Positions 26,720 through 33,892 of a stretch of DNA of 39,308 bases are shown in pieces. The stretch comes from Bacteroidales bacterium (lineage in GTDB: Bacteria; Bacteroidota; Bacteroidia; Bacteroidales; UBA932). Both the position numbers and the translations under genes were made by a program. Where the stretch lies: contig JAKSKO010000016.1 of the NCBI GenBank assembly GCA_024401715.1, forward strand, positions 1 through 39,308, in the 5' to 3' direction. A model generated the notes under the pieces. It worked only from the letters and a program-made list of their open reading frames with translations. It was not told the DNA's origin and did no database searches. The stretch's first letter is position 1; each line of letters begins with the position of its first letter.

Positions 26720-27784
26720 ATGAAATACAACTTCAACGCCGGTCCGTCCGCCCTTCCGCAGGAAGTGGTAAAGGCAACTGCAGATGCATGCCTGGACTTT
26801 AACGGCACAGGCCTTTCCATAATGGAGATAGGCCACAGAACTAAAGATTTCCAGGCTGTGATTGACGAGGCAATGGCTCTGTTCAAAGAGCTGCTTCAGA
26901 TTCCGGAAGGCTATTCCGTACTCTTCCTTGGAGGAGGTGCAAGCCTGGAATTCTGCATGGTCCCATATAATTTTCTGGAAAGGAAGGCTGCATACCTCAA
27001 CACTGGTGTGTGGGCTTCAAAGGCAATGAAAGAGGCGAAGCTCTTCGGAGAAGTAGTGGAGGTGGCAAGTTCTGCCGACAAAAACTTCACCTACATTCCC
27101 CAGGGCTTTGCCATTCCGGAAGATGCAGACTATCTGCATATCACAACAAACAACACCATCTACGGCACGGAGATGAGGTATGACCTGGACTCCCCTGTTC
27201 CGCTTATTGCCGACATGTCTTCGGATATTCTTTCACGTCCGGTGGATGTAAGCAAATATGCGCTGATATATGGCGGAGCACAGAAGAACATCTCCATGGC
27301 CGGTCTGGCCTTCGTTATAGTGAAGGACGAGCTCCTGGGCAAGGTGTCACGCCAGATCCCTACAATGCTGGACTACCGCACACACGTGAAGGAGGGTTCC
27401 ATGTTCAACACACCTCCGGTGGTTCCAATCTACACCGCATTGCAGACCCTGAAATGGATTAAGGCAAACGGCGGCGTACAGGGCATGGCAGAGCGCGCAC
27501 AGCAGCGTGCGAAGGTTCTGTATGACGAGATAGACCGCAACCGCCTGTTCCAGGGCACGGCCCGCGAGGACAGCCGCTCTTTGATGAACATCACCTTCGT
27601 TCTGAAAGACGAATACAAGGACCTGCAAGACAAATTCCTGGCATTTGCAAGCGAGAAAGGCCTGGTGGGCATCAAAGGCCACAGGCTTGTGGGCGGATTC
27701 AGGGCCAGCAGCTATAATGCAATGACAATGGAAGGCATCAACGCCCTTGTTGCATGCATGCAGGAGTTCGAAAAGCAGAATTAG
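26720..27784 (+). CDS. serC: Phosphoserine aminotransferase SerC
   Basis: A 354-residue PLP enzyme. [13 protein letters not shown] at the N-terminus is a SerC signature. The PLP lysine is Lys189 in [26 protein letters not shown] near the C-terminus is the substrate-binding Arg region. It converts 3-phosphohydroxypyruvate to phosphoserine with glutamate, the second step of serine synthesis. It begins 30 bases after infB and two bases before serA, forming a serC-serA pair; it could be read from the infB operon or a promoter inside it. Confidence 0.96.
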   Translation: MKYNFNAGPSALPQEVVKATADACLDFNGTGLSIMEIGHRTKDFQAVIDEAMALFKELLQIPEGYSVLFLGGGASLEFCMVPYNFLERKAAYLNTGVWASKAMKEAKLFGEVVEVASSADKNFTYIPQGFAIPEDADYLHITTNNTIYGTEMRYDLDSPVPLIADMSSDILSRPVDVSKYALIYGGAQKNISMAGLAFVIVKDELLGKVSRQIPTMLDYRTHVKEGSMFNTPPVVPIYTALQTLKWIKANGGVQGMAERAQQRAKVLYDEIDRNRLFQGTAREDSRSLMNITFVLKDEYKDLQDKFLAFASEKGLVGIKGHRLVGGFRASSYNAMTMEGINALVACMQEFEKQN

Positions 27785-27786
27785 AG

Positions 27787-28707
27787 ATGAAAGTACTTAT
27801 TGCAACCCAGAAACCTTTTACGCCGGAAACCGTGGAAGGTGTCAAAGCCATTCTGCTTGAAAAAGGACACGAAGTTGTACTGTTGGAAAAATACGTTGAA
27901 GACAGCGAACTTGCACCGGTACTTGCCGATGCGGATGCAGTGATAGTGCGTTCCAACAAGATAACAGCCCAGCTTATTGCCCAGGCTCCGAAACTGAAAA
28001 TAATCGTGAGGGCGGGAGCCGGATACGACAACATAGACCTTGAGGCCGCAAGCAAGGCCGGCATAGTGGTTATGAACACTCCGGGCCAGAATGCAAACGG
28101 CGTTGCCGAACTGGTAATCGGCCTTATGATTTTCATGGCAAGGCATCAGTTCAACCCTACTTCAGGCAGCGAGATCATGGGCAAGACCCTGGGACTTCAG
28201 GCATATGGAAACGTGGGCAGACTGGTGGGACAGAAGGCTATGGCCTTGGGAATGAAAATCCTGGCCTACGATCCTTTCCTTAGCAAAGAAGCCATCGAAA
28301 GCACAGGGGCGGAAGCAGTGGAGTCCCTGGAGGAACTCTACAGAAGGTCCGATTATCTAAGCCTTCACATTCCCGCAACCCCGCAGACCATCAAGAGCAT
28401 CAACCGCAGCCTCATTTCCCTGCTTCCACAGAATGCCACCCTTGTGAATTCCGCACGTGACACCATCATCAACGAAGACGACCTGCTGGAACTTCTTAAG
28501 GAGAGGCAGGATCTGAAATATGTTGCCGACGTGGTTCCGCACAACTATGAAGAGCTGTGCAAGGTGGCAGGCCTGAGGGTGTTTGCAACCCCGAAGAAAA
28601 TGGGAGCACAGACAGCCGAAGCCAATCTGAACGCAGGCCTTGCATCAGCAAGACAGATCTGCGAATACTTTGAGACAGGCTGCGAGAAGTTCAGGGTGAA
28701 CAAATAA
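27787..28707 (+). CDS. serA: D-3-phosphoglycerate dehydrogenase, short Lys-type
   Basis: A 306-residue NAD-dependent 2-hydroxyacid dehydrogenase without ACT or ASB regulatory domains. The start is taken at 27787 (MKVLIATQKP); an upstream in-frame ATG at 27754 lies inside serC. The usual catalytic His motif (TPHIGA) reads TPKKMGAQTAEAN, with Lys270 at the His position. The Rossmann motif is AYGNVG (139-144), with Ala for the first Gly. NSARDTIINE keeps the Arg (Arg224). The coupling to serC supports 3-phosphoglycerate as substrate. Bacteroidales and Entamoeba histolytica are known to use this histidine-less form. Confidence 0.9.
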   Translation: MKVLIATQKPFTPETVEGVKAILLEKGHEVVLLEKYVEDSELAPVLADADAVIVRSNKITAQLIAQAPKLKIIVRAGAGYDNIDLEAASKAGIVVMNTPGQNANGVAELVIGLMIFMARHQFNPTSGSEIMGKTLGLQAYGNVGRLVGQKAMALGMKILAYDPFLSKEAIESTGAEAVESLEELYRRSDYLSLHIPATPQTIKSINRSLISLLPQNATLVNSARDTIINEDDLLELLKERQDLKYVADVVPHNYEELCKVAGLRVFATPKKMGAQTAEANLNAGLASARQICEYFETGCEKFRVNK

Positions 28708-28719
28708 GGACCAGGCGTT

Positions 28720-29748
28720 CTAGAATAGAACCAGCAGAAGAAGGAAAGCCGCAGAAACAGCCTGCATCACAATGGCGTGTCTGGTGCTTTCAGTCACATA
28801 AAATTCGGTTTTATCCGAATCGTACAATTCAGCAAGCGTATTATCGGTATAGAGATTATTGATACTGCGCTTGCTGTAAATGTTTCCGTTATCAAGCAAA
28901 GTAACACCGCCATTGCTGCGGTTCATGGTTATGATGCTCTTGTAATCGGCTATAAGGGACTCTACACCGGGAACATCAAGCTGTGATGTGGATACGACGT
29001 ACGGGGTGAATCCGTTATTCCGGGCAGAAGCACAGAAACGTGCCAGGGAATTGCGCCTGGAATCTGAGAGCTTGTCCGGGCTATAAACTGTCACAAGAGC
29101 CACGTCTCCCTCCATCAGCTGCCATGAACAGTCATTGCCATCGGCATCCCATATGAAGAAAGTCTTGTTCAATTCACTTGCATCCAGATCCTCCTCTTCC
29201 ACAAGTGTGTGGCTTGGCTGATAATCAGTGAAATCCAGGTATGGTATCGTATACCACGAATATGCGGCAAAAGCAACAATCATTGCACTGCATATGCCGA
29301 AGACAGGCCCCCTCATGCGATATGAAAGGCCAAGATCCCACACCGGAGTGAAGGCAAAAAAGCACAGAAGGCACAGGACCACATTCTTCAGAAGGGTCTG
29401 CAGATGGCTAAGGTGCACAAGTTCTCCGAAACAGCCGCAATCCATGCTGGGATTGAATATCACGAGGGCTGCGCTTACAAGGGTGAAAAAAAGCACCAGG
29501 CAAACGGTGAAAATTGCCGTCAGCCTGCGCCATATGCCAGCAAGAAGGGCAAGACCTGTGAATGCCTCCACCGCGGACATGATTTCAGAGAGATACTTGG
29601 ATGCGGGTCTAAGCCAATCCAAATGCATCCAGACAAGGTAACTGTCAAACACAAGTCCGCTGCCAACAGGGTCCATAAGCTTTACGCATCCCGAAAAAAG
29701 GAATACCAGGCCTATGATTACGGCGAATATGCGTTTGAAATTATGCAT
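28720..29748 (-). CDS. DoxX/MauE-like membrane protein with periplasmic domain
   Basis: A 342-residue protein. The first ~140 residues are a DoxX/MauE-type four-helix membrane domain (VIGLVFLFSGCVKLMDPVG, then MDCGCFGELVHLSHLQTLLKN with a CxC pair). A further membrane segment lies around 152-170. A mostly soluble domain of about 140 residues resembles a thioredoxin-like fold (VALVTVYSPD... then GVTLLDNGNI) but lacks a CxxC. A C-terminal membrane segment ends the protein (about 325-342). MauE/DoxX proteins act in redox or maturation of periplasmic proteins. The gene follows tmk by 11 bases; the connection is not obvious. Confidence 0.75.
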   Translation of the reverse strand: MHNFKRIFAVIIGLVFLFSGCVKLMDPVGSGLVFDSYLVWMHLDWLRPASKYLSEIMSAVEAFTGLALLAGIWRRLTAIFTVCLVLFFTLVSAALVIFNPSMDCGCFGELVHLSHLQTLLKNVVLCLLCFFAFTPVWDLGLSYRMRGPVFGICSAMIVAFAAYSWYTIPYLDFTDYQPSHTLVEEEDLDASELNKTFFIWDADGNDCSWQLMEGDVALVTVYSPDKLSDSRRNSLARFCASARNNGFTPYVVSTSQLDVPGVESLIADYKSIITMNRSNGGVTLLDNGNIYSKRSINNLYTDNTLAELYDSDKTEFYVTESTRHAIVMQAVSAAFLLLLVLF

Positions 29749-29759
29749 GAAGAGCTTTG

Positions 29760-30443
29760 TTAGGCGTTAATCTTGGCAGAGACTATCTCCTTGATTTTCC
29801 GGAAGATGGCATCCGGTGGCAGCATTCTCCCCTGCTCATCGGAGCAGTCTACGCGTATGAAGTCCGGGTCCAGGCCGGTCTGCTGCAGATACATGCTGCG
29901 AACGGATTTCTGGAATTCTATGTCGGCCTCGTGAATGTCACGGCTGCCGCCAAGATAATCCCTGTCCGCACCCTGGCGGTTCGCCTTCAGCTTGCTTTCC
30001 ACAAAAGAGATGGGGACGTCCAGGAAGATGTTCAGATCCGGACGGGGCTCGCCGAAGATGTTATACTCCGTATTGAAAATCCAGTCCCTAAGTTCCTCCC
30101 TACGGGCAGAATCCTGCAATTTGGAGCACTGATAGGCGATATTGGAATAAACATAGCGGTCCAGAAGCACTGTCTTCCCCTCTTCCAGGGCCTTCATGAT
30201 ATATGCTGCGGCATTGTGCCTGTCCTCTGCGAAGAGAAGGGCAACCAACTGCGGATGGACGCTGTCCAGATTACCGAAGTCTCCACGCAGGAAACGGCCG
30301 ATGAGGTCTCCATACACGGGTGCGTCATACCTTGGGAAATGTATGTATTCCAGGCTTGGAACATTTTCCTCCAGATATGCCTTAAGTCTCTTTACTTGTG
30401 TGGATTTCCCGGCTCCATCCAGGCCCTCAATTACAATCAGCAT
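29760..30443 (-). CDS. tmk: Thymidylate kinase
   Basis: A 227-residue P-loop kinase. GLDGAGKST (7-15) is the Walker A motif, YIHFPRYDAP matches the family FPRY motif, DRYVYSNIAYQ is the conserved DRY region, and the lid is near RQGADRDYLG. It phosphorylates dTMP to dTDP for DNA synthesis. It is slightly longer than E. coli Tmk (213). It starts 25 nt downstream of a good -7 element and is read with the downstream DoxX-like gene. Confidence 0.95.
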   Translation of the reverse strand: MLIVIEGLDGAGKSTQVKRLKAYLEENVPSLEYIHFPRYDAPVYGDLIGRFLRGDFGNLDSVHPQLVALLFAEDRHNAAAYIMKALEEGKTVLLDRYVYSNIAYQCSKLQDSARREELRDWIFNTEYNIFGEPRPDLNIFLDVPISFVESKLKANRQGADRDYLGGSRDIHEADIEFQKSVRSMYLQQTGLDPDFIRVDCSDEQGRMLPPDAIFRKIKEIVSAKINA

Positions 30444-30467
30444 CAGAATTCGCTATATTTTTCGTCA

Positions 30468-30475
30468 CAAAAATA
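30468..30475 (-). promoter_or_regulatory. Predicted -7 element for tmk
   Basis: On the minus strand this reads TATTTTTG, an exact TAnnTTTG match, giving a leader of about 20 nt before the tmk ATG. An A/T tract lies immediately upstream (30480-30520). No matching -7 element was seen on the plus strand for the neighbouring lipoprotein gene. Confidence 0.5.
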
Positions 30476-30570
30476 GTGAATTTCATCAAGAAAAAAATTC
30501 AAAAAAAACAAAAGACATCAAAATTAACAAAATCGTGATTCAGGGCCGGGGCAATGCTTGGATTTATGGA

Positions 30571-31590
30571 ATGGGAGGGCTACTTTCGCAATCGAAAAAA
30601 ACACGAATGCCCATGCTTCACTTCCCACATTTCTATTTCTACTTGCCGGCTATTCTGCCCGTGATAGCAGTTTCGTGTTCATTTGTAGAGGAACACCCCA
30701 GCTTTTCTGCCGATGAACTTATTACACCAACCCGTCTCTTATTCCGGCGAGCTGGGGATCCCTCTAATCAAATGGATAATGCCACGGTTTTCATCTATAA
30801 CAATGATGACGGGGAAAAACTTCTGGAGACCTGGCAGGACATAGACCTGAATGATGAAGAATCCCTGATATACTCTACAAACGGAAACAAGATTGCCGTA
30901 TTCGTTGCCAACAGGAATACGGATATGGTTTCTTATGAAGAGGTTGGCAGCATGGAAAGTCTGAAAAACTTCTGCAGTCACTTCAGCGAAGAAGATCCCG
31001 CCGCCCCGGTAATGACGGGAAAGGTGCAGTACAAGGCGGACGGAGGCTATCCCGTTGCCGTAAAGCTGGCACCGCTTCTGGCAAAGGTCTGCATAAGCAG
31101 TTTCCTGGTGGATTTTGACGGACAGGGCTATAACGGCAGTTATCTGGAGGATACACGCGTTTACATAACCAACATAAACGGCTATGCAAGCGTTCTTGGA
31201 ACCGCAGCCAGAAACAGGGAAATCCTGAACCAGGGTGGTCTGGATCCTTTTTTCATGAAAAACTTCAGTCATCCGGAAATGGTTTACTCCGGCCAGGTGC
31301 ACGGTGCGCAGCTGTACTGTTATCCCAATGCCAGCGACGGTGTGTGGGAAGGTGAAGAAGTGCACCCGACGCGACTGGTGATAGAAGGAAGGATAGACGG
31401 GGAAACGTATTACTACCCCATAAGGATAGGCAATTCCCATGTGGAAGCCGGGGCTAATTATGAGTACAGGATAAAGATAAAACGCAAGGGGACAACAGAC
31501 CCGGAGATTGATGCCGACGCAAAGATGGTGGAATGCGAGCTTGTGCCTGTTCCATGGAATGAAAAGAAACTGGATGATGAAATATTTTAG
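30571..31590 (+). CDS. Mfa2/FimB-like fimbrial anchor or tip lipoprotein
   Basis: A 339-residue lipoprotein when started at 30571. The signal has a basic n-region (SQSKKTR) and a lipobox AVSC (Cys36). An alternative start at 30607 would remove the basic n-region. The frame remains open upstream into antisense tmk sequence, which is ignored. The body has the two-domain beta pattern of fimbrillin-associated proteins: an N-terminal domain with ATVFIYNNDDGEKLLETW and IAVFVANRNTD, then AKVCISSFLVDFDG, and a C-terminal part with LVIEGRIDGETYYYPIRIG and YEYRIKIKRKGTTDPE. This resembles Mfa2/FimB-type proteins of Bacteroidales, which anchor or terminate fimbriae. A similar gene follows after 10 bases. 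Confidence 0.7.
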   Translation: MGGLLSQSKKTRMPMLHFPHFYFYLPAILPVIAVSCSFVEEHPSFSADELITPTRLLFRRAGDPSNQMDNATVFIYNNDDGEKLLETWQDIDLNDEESLIYSTNGNKIAVFVANRNTDMVSYEEVGSMESLKNFCSHFSEEDPAAPVMTGKVQYKADGGYPVAVKLAPLLAKVCISSFLVDFDGQGYNGSYLEDTRVYITNINGYASVLGTAARNREILNQGGLDPFFMKNFSHPEMVYSGQVHGAQLYCYPNASDGVWEGEEVHPTRLVIEGRIDGETYYYPIRIGNSHVEAGANYEYRIKIKRKGTTDPEIDADAKMVECELVPVPWNEKKLDDEIF

Positions 31591-31600
31591 AGAATCTCAT

Positions 31601-32569
31601 ATGGAAAATACCCTTCTACGGTATATTTTAATCACTTTATGTTTAACCCCCTGCCTGGCGGGATGTTCCGGGCAGGGTTTCCTTTCAAGCGCAGTCACAG
31701 GCCCGGAACCTTGTCTTGCAGAGGTGGAGATTGATGCATTGTGCGCCGAATCGGCCTGCAAGAGCCATATGGAAGACGAGGACGGCATATGGGACTGCAA
31801 CATATATATCTATGATTCGGCAGGAACGGTTTTCAGTCACAGTTTTCAAGCCTTTCCAAGTGCGCAGAAGGGATTGGCGAAAATAAAGACGCAACTGTTC
31901 CTGGAAGAAGAATACAGTGTATACATGATTGCCAATGCCGGCTACGACACCGGAAGCATGGAGCTGGAGGAACTGATGGACTACAAGCTATATCTAAGCT
32001 ATCCTGACGGCAACCTTAGGGGCATGGCAATGGCGGGAAGCGGGGATGTGAGAATAGACAGGATAGGACAGGGTGCAAGCGTGCAGCTGGAAAGGCTTAT
32101 GGCAAGAATTGATATAAGCGTGGATACCGGCAGGCTGGACCCCGGAATAAGTTTCCAGCCCGTAAGCGCCAAAATAGGAAACTGCGCCCGCTGCACCAAG
32201 GCGTTCAGGAGCTACGGCGTCCTAAGCAGGGACGAGATTTTCGCAAGCGGCTACTCTGCAGACCTGACGGAAGCCGGATATGACTATGATTCCGGCAGCA
32301 GGATATCGCTGTACTGCATGGAAAACATCCAGAACGGCCCTGATACCGGTTTCTGCACATACGTGGAGCTATACGTGAAATACAGGTCCGGCAGCTGCCA
32401 CAGCGAGGGGAAGGGTCTGGTGTACCGCTTCTACCTGCAGAACGGCAAGGAATACGGAACAAGGAAGAATACCGTCTATTCCGTGACGGTGAGGCCGGAG
32501 AAAGACGGACTTTCCGGCAATGACAGCTGGAGATTGGACAAGAGCAATCTTGTTTTTTCCGAAGACTAG
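31601..32569 (+). CDS. Second Mfa2/FimB-like lipoprotein
   Basis: A 322-residue lipoprotein (start MENTLLRYILITL, lipobox LAGC, Cys22). The frame is open further upstream, but that overlaps the previous gene. The N-terminal domain contains WDCNIYIYDSAGTVFSH and YSVYMIANAGYDTG. The middle has a SVQLERLMARIDISVD segment that is typical of FimB/Mfa2 proteins, where the first domain runs into the second. The C-terminus keeps YGTRKNTVYSVTVRP. It lies 10 bases after the first lipoprotein and 15 before folP. No major fimbrillin gene lies beside the pair. Confidence 0.7.
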   Translation: MENTLLRYILITLCLTPCLAGCSGQGFLSSAVTGPEPCLAEVEIDALCAESACKSHMEDEDGIWDCNIYIYDSAGTVFSHSFQAFPSAQKGLAKIKTQLFLEEEYSVYMIANAGYDTGSMELEELMDYKLYLSYPDGNLRGMAMAGSGDVRIDRIGQGASVQLERLMARIDISVDTGRLDPGISFQPVSAKIGNCARCTKAFRSYGVLSRDEIFASGYSADLTEAGYDYDSGSRISLYCMENIQNGPDTGFCTYVELYVKYRSGSCHSEGKGLVYRFYLQNGKEYGTRKNTVYSVTVRPEKDGLSGNDSWRLDKSNLVFSED

Positions 32570-32572
32570 TCT

Positions 32573-32580
32573 TATTTTTG
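32573..32580 (+). promoter_or_regulatory. Predicted -7 element directly before folP
   Basis: TATTTTTG matches TAnnTTTG and ends only four bases before the folP ATG at 32585. If it is used, transcription would start at or within a few bases of the start codon, giving a leaderless or nearly leaderless message. It also lies right after the stop of the previous gene (32569), so read-through is an alternative. Confidence 0.4.
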
Positions 32581-32584
32581 CCTT

Positions 32585-33337
32585 ATGAAAAACAATCAAA
32601 GGGAATACAAGACCATGGGCATAATAAACCTTACGGACAACTCGTTCGTAAGTTCGTCCAGGATGGCAGCGGCAAGCATAGATGAGATTGTTGCCAGGGC
32701 GCTTTGGATGGCCGATATGGGGGCAAGTTACATAGACATAGGCGCATGCAGTTCCGCGCCGGGAAATGAATTCATAGACGAAGATCTGGAATGGAAAAGG
32801 ATGCATGAGCCCTTGAAGGCGATAATGGATGCCCTTCCGGGGAATGTGGAGATTTCCATAGACACTTTCCGCAGCGGAATAATAGAACGCTGCCTGGGGC
32901 TTGGACGAAGGGTGGTTGTAAATGACATCTTCGCCGGTCTCGCAGACGAAAAAATGCTTGACATGGCAGTTGCCAACAAGCTGTGTTACATTGCAATGGA
33001 CCAGACGGCAGACCCTTATTCCTTCTTCCTGGGATGGGCGGAAACGGCAGCGAAGAAAGGCCTTCGCAACTGGATACTGGACCCCGGCTTCGGCTTCGGG
33101 AAAACAGTGGAAAGGAACTGGGACATCATGGAACAACTGCCCCGCTTCAAAGACTTCGGAAGGCCTGTCTTAAGTGCAACTTCCCGCAAGAGAATGATAT
33201 ACATGCCGCTGGGCCTTAAGCCTGAAAGCTGCGCACAGCAGTCCGTACAGGCGGAACTGAAGGCAGTTGAACTTGGTGCCGACATCATCCGCACCCACGA
33301 TCTGGACCTGCACCTGCAGCATAACTACCGTAAATAG
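32585..33337 (+). CDS. folP: Dihydropteroate synthase, divergent
   Basis: A 250-residue TIM-barrel protein aligned to DHPS: MGIINLTDNSF (11-21), DIGACSSAPG (51-60), ISIDTFRSG with Asp93, VNDIFAG, DPGFGFGKT, SRKRMIY and IIRTHD. The Asp, Asn, Lys and Arg/His positions that bind pterin and pyrophosphate are kept. Two loops differ from the family pattern: NVTPDSF reads NLTDNSF, and STRPG reads SSAPG, losing the Arg. It is shorter than most (270-280). It joins pterin pyrophosphate to p-aminobenzoate in folate synthesis. There is a small chance it is a DHPS-like paralogue rather than the main enzyme. Confidence 0.8.
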   Translation: MKNNQREYKTMGIINLTDNSFVSSSRMAAASIDEIVARALWMADMGASYIDIGACSSAPGNEFIDEDLEWKRMHEPLKAIMDALPGNVEISIDTFRSGIIERCLGLGRRVVVNDIFAGLADEKMLDMAVANKLCYIAMDQTADPYSFFLGWAETAAKKGLRNWILDPGFGFGKTVERNWDIMEQLPRFKDFGRPVLSATSRKRMIYMPLGLKPESCAQQSVQAELKAVELGADIIRTHDLDLHLQHNYRK

Positions 33338-33349
33338 TACTTTGCGTAC

Positions 33350-33853
33350 ATGAGCTATCCAAGCAGCTTCCACTCCATTTTCGCCCGCAACTGTGAGGTA
33401 AGGCGCATCAATGCCGATGTTGCCCGGGCCTTCATGGAGGAGAATCACCGCTTCGGCTTCAGCAAATGCAGATACTGCTATGGCCTTTTCATACGGAAGA
33501 ACGGTGGCGGAGTTCTGGACAAAAGCGGCAGCGAAGATTTTCCGCTGGACTGCATGGTGGCCGTGTCATGCTTTTCAAACGCCCGCAAGTGGCAGAAGCA
33601 GGACAAAGAGATATTTTCGTATGAATGGGTGCGTTTCGCATCCTTGAAGGGAACACGCGTGCAGGGAGGCATGGGCAAGATGCTGCGTGCATTCATCAAC
33701 GAAATGCACCCCGACGACATCATGAGCTATGCCCCGCTGCAGGAGGGAAACGAAGGCGAGGTGTACCTGCAACTGGGATTCAAGCCGGAAGGAGTGAAGG
33801 AATTTCCGGGAGGACAATCCATGAAATACCGTCTCAAGCTAAGCTCTTATTAA
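33350..33853 (+). CDS. GNAT-like / Mom-like acyltransferase-fold protein
   Basis: A 167-residue protein without signal peptide. The pattern CMVAVSCFSNARKW, YEWVRFASLKGTRVQGGMGKMLRAFINE, IMSYAPLQEGNEGEVYLQLGFKPEG is that of a GNAT acyltransferase fold (strand, arginine/glycine loop, helix, strand, then a LGF end motif). It most resembles phage- and Bacteroidota-borne relatives of the Mom DNA-modification family. RFGFSKCRYCYGLF near the N-terminus has a Cys pair. The true function is unknown. It is placed between folP and the TonB-dependent receptor gene, 12 bases after folP. Confidence 0.5.
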   Translation: MSYPSSFHSIFARNCEVRRINADVARAFMEENHRFGFSKCRYCYGLFIRKNGGGVLDKSGSEDFPLDCMVAVSCFSNARKWQKQDKEIFSYEWVRFASLKGTRVQGGMGKMLRAFINEMHPDDIMSYAPLQEGNEGEVYLQLGFKPEGVKEFPGGQSMKYRLKLSSY

Positions 33854-33876
33854 GCCATAATGTCAAGAATAAACGT

Positions 33877-33884
33877 TATATTTG
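33877..33884 (+). promoter_or_regulatory. Predicted -7 element directly before the TonB-dependent receptor
   Basis: TATATTTG matches TAnnTTTG and ends eight bases before the ATG at 33893, so a transcript started here would have a leader of only a few bases. It supports 33893 rather than the upstream ATG at 33860 as the start. Confidence 0.45.
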
Positions 33885-33892
33885 CAGGCAAT

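Noticed and set aside
28717-28731. Palindrome GTTCTA-GAA-TAGAAC between serA and the DoxX-like gene as a bidirectional terminator
   Set aside because: Only six pairs with a three-base loop, AT-rich, no U-tract, and it overlaps the end of the DoxX-like gene.
31508-31600. Upstream start for the second Mfa2-like lipoprotein
   Set aside because: It would overlap the previous gene by about 80 bases and remove the lipoprotein signal from the N-terminus; 31601 gives a proper signal and lipobox.
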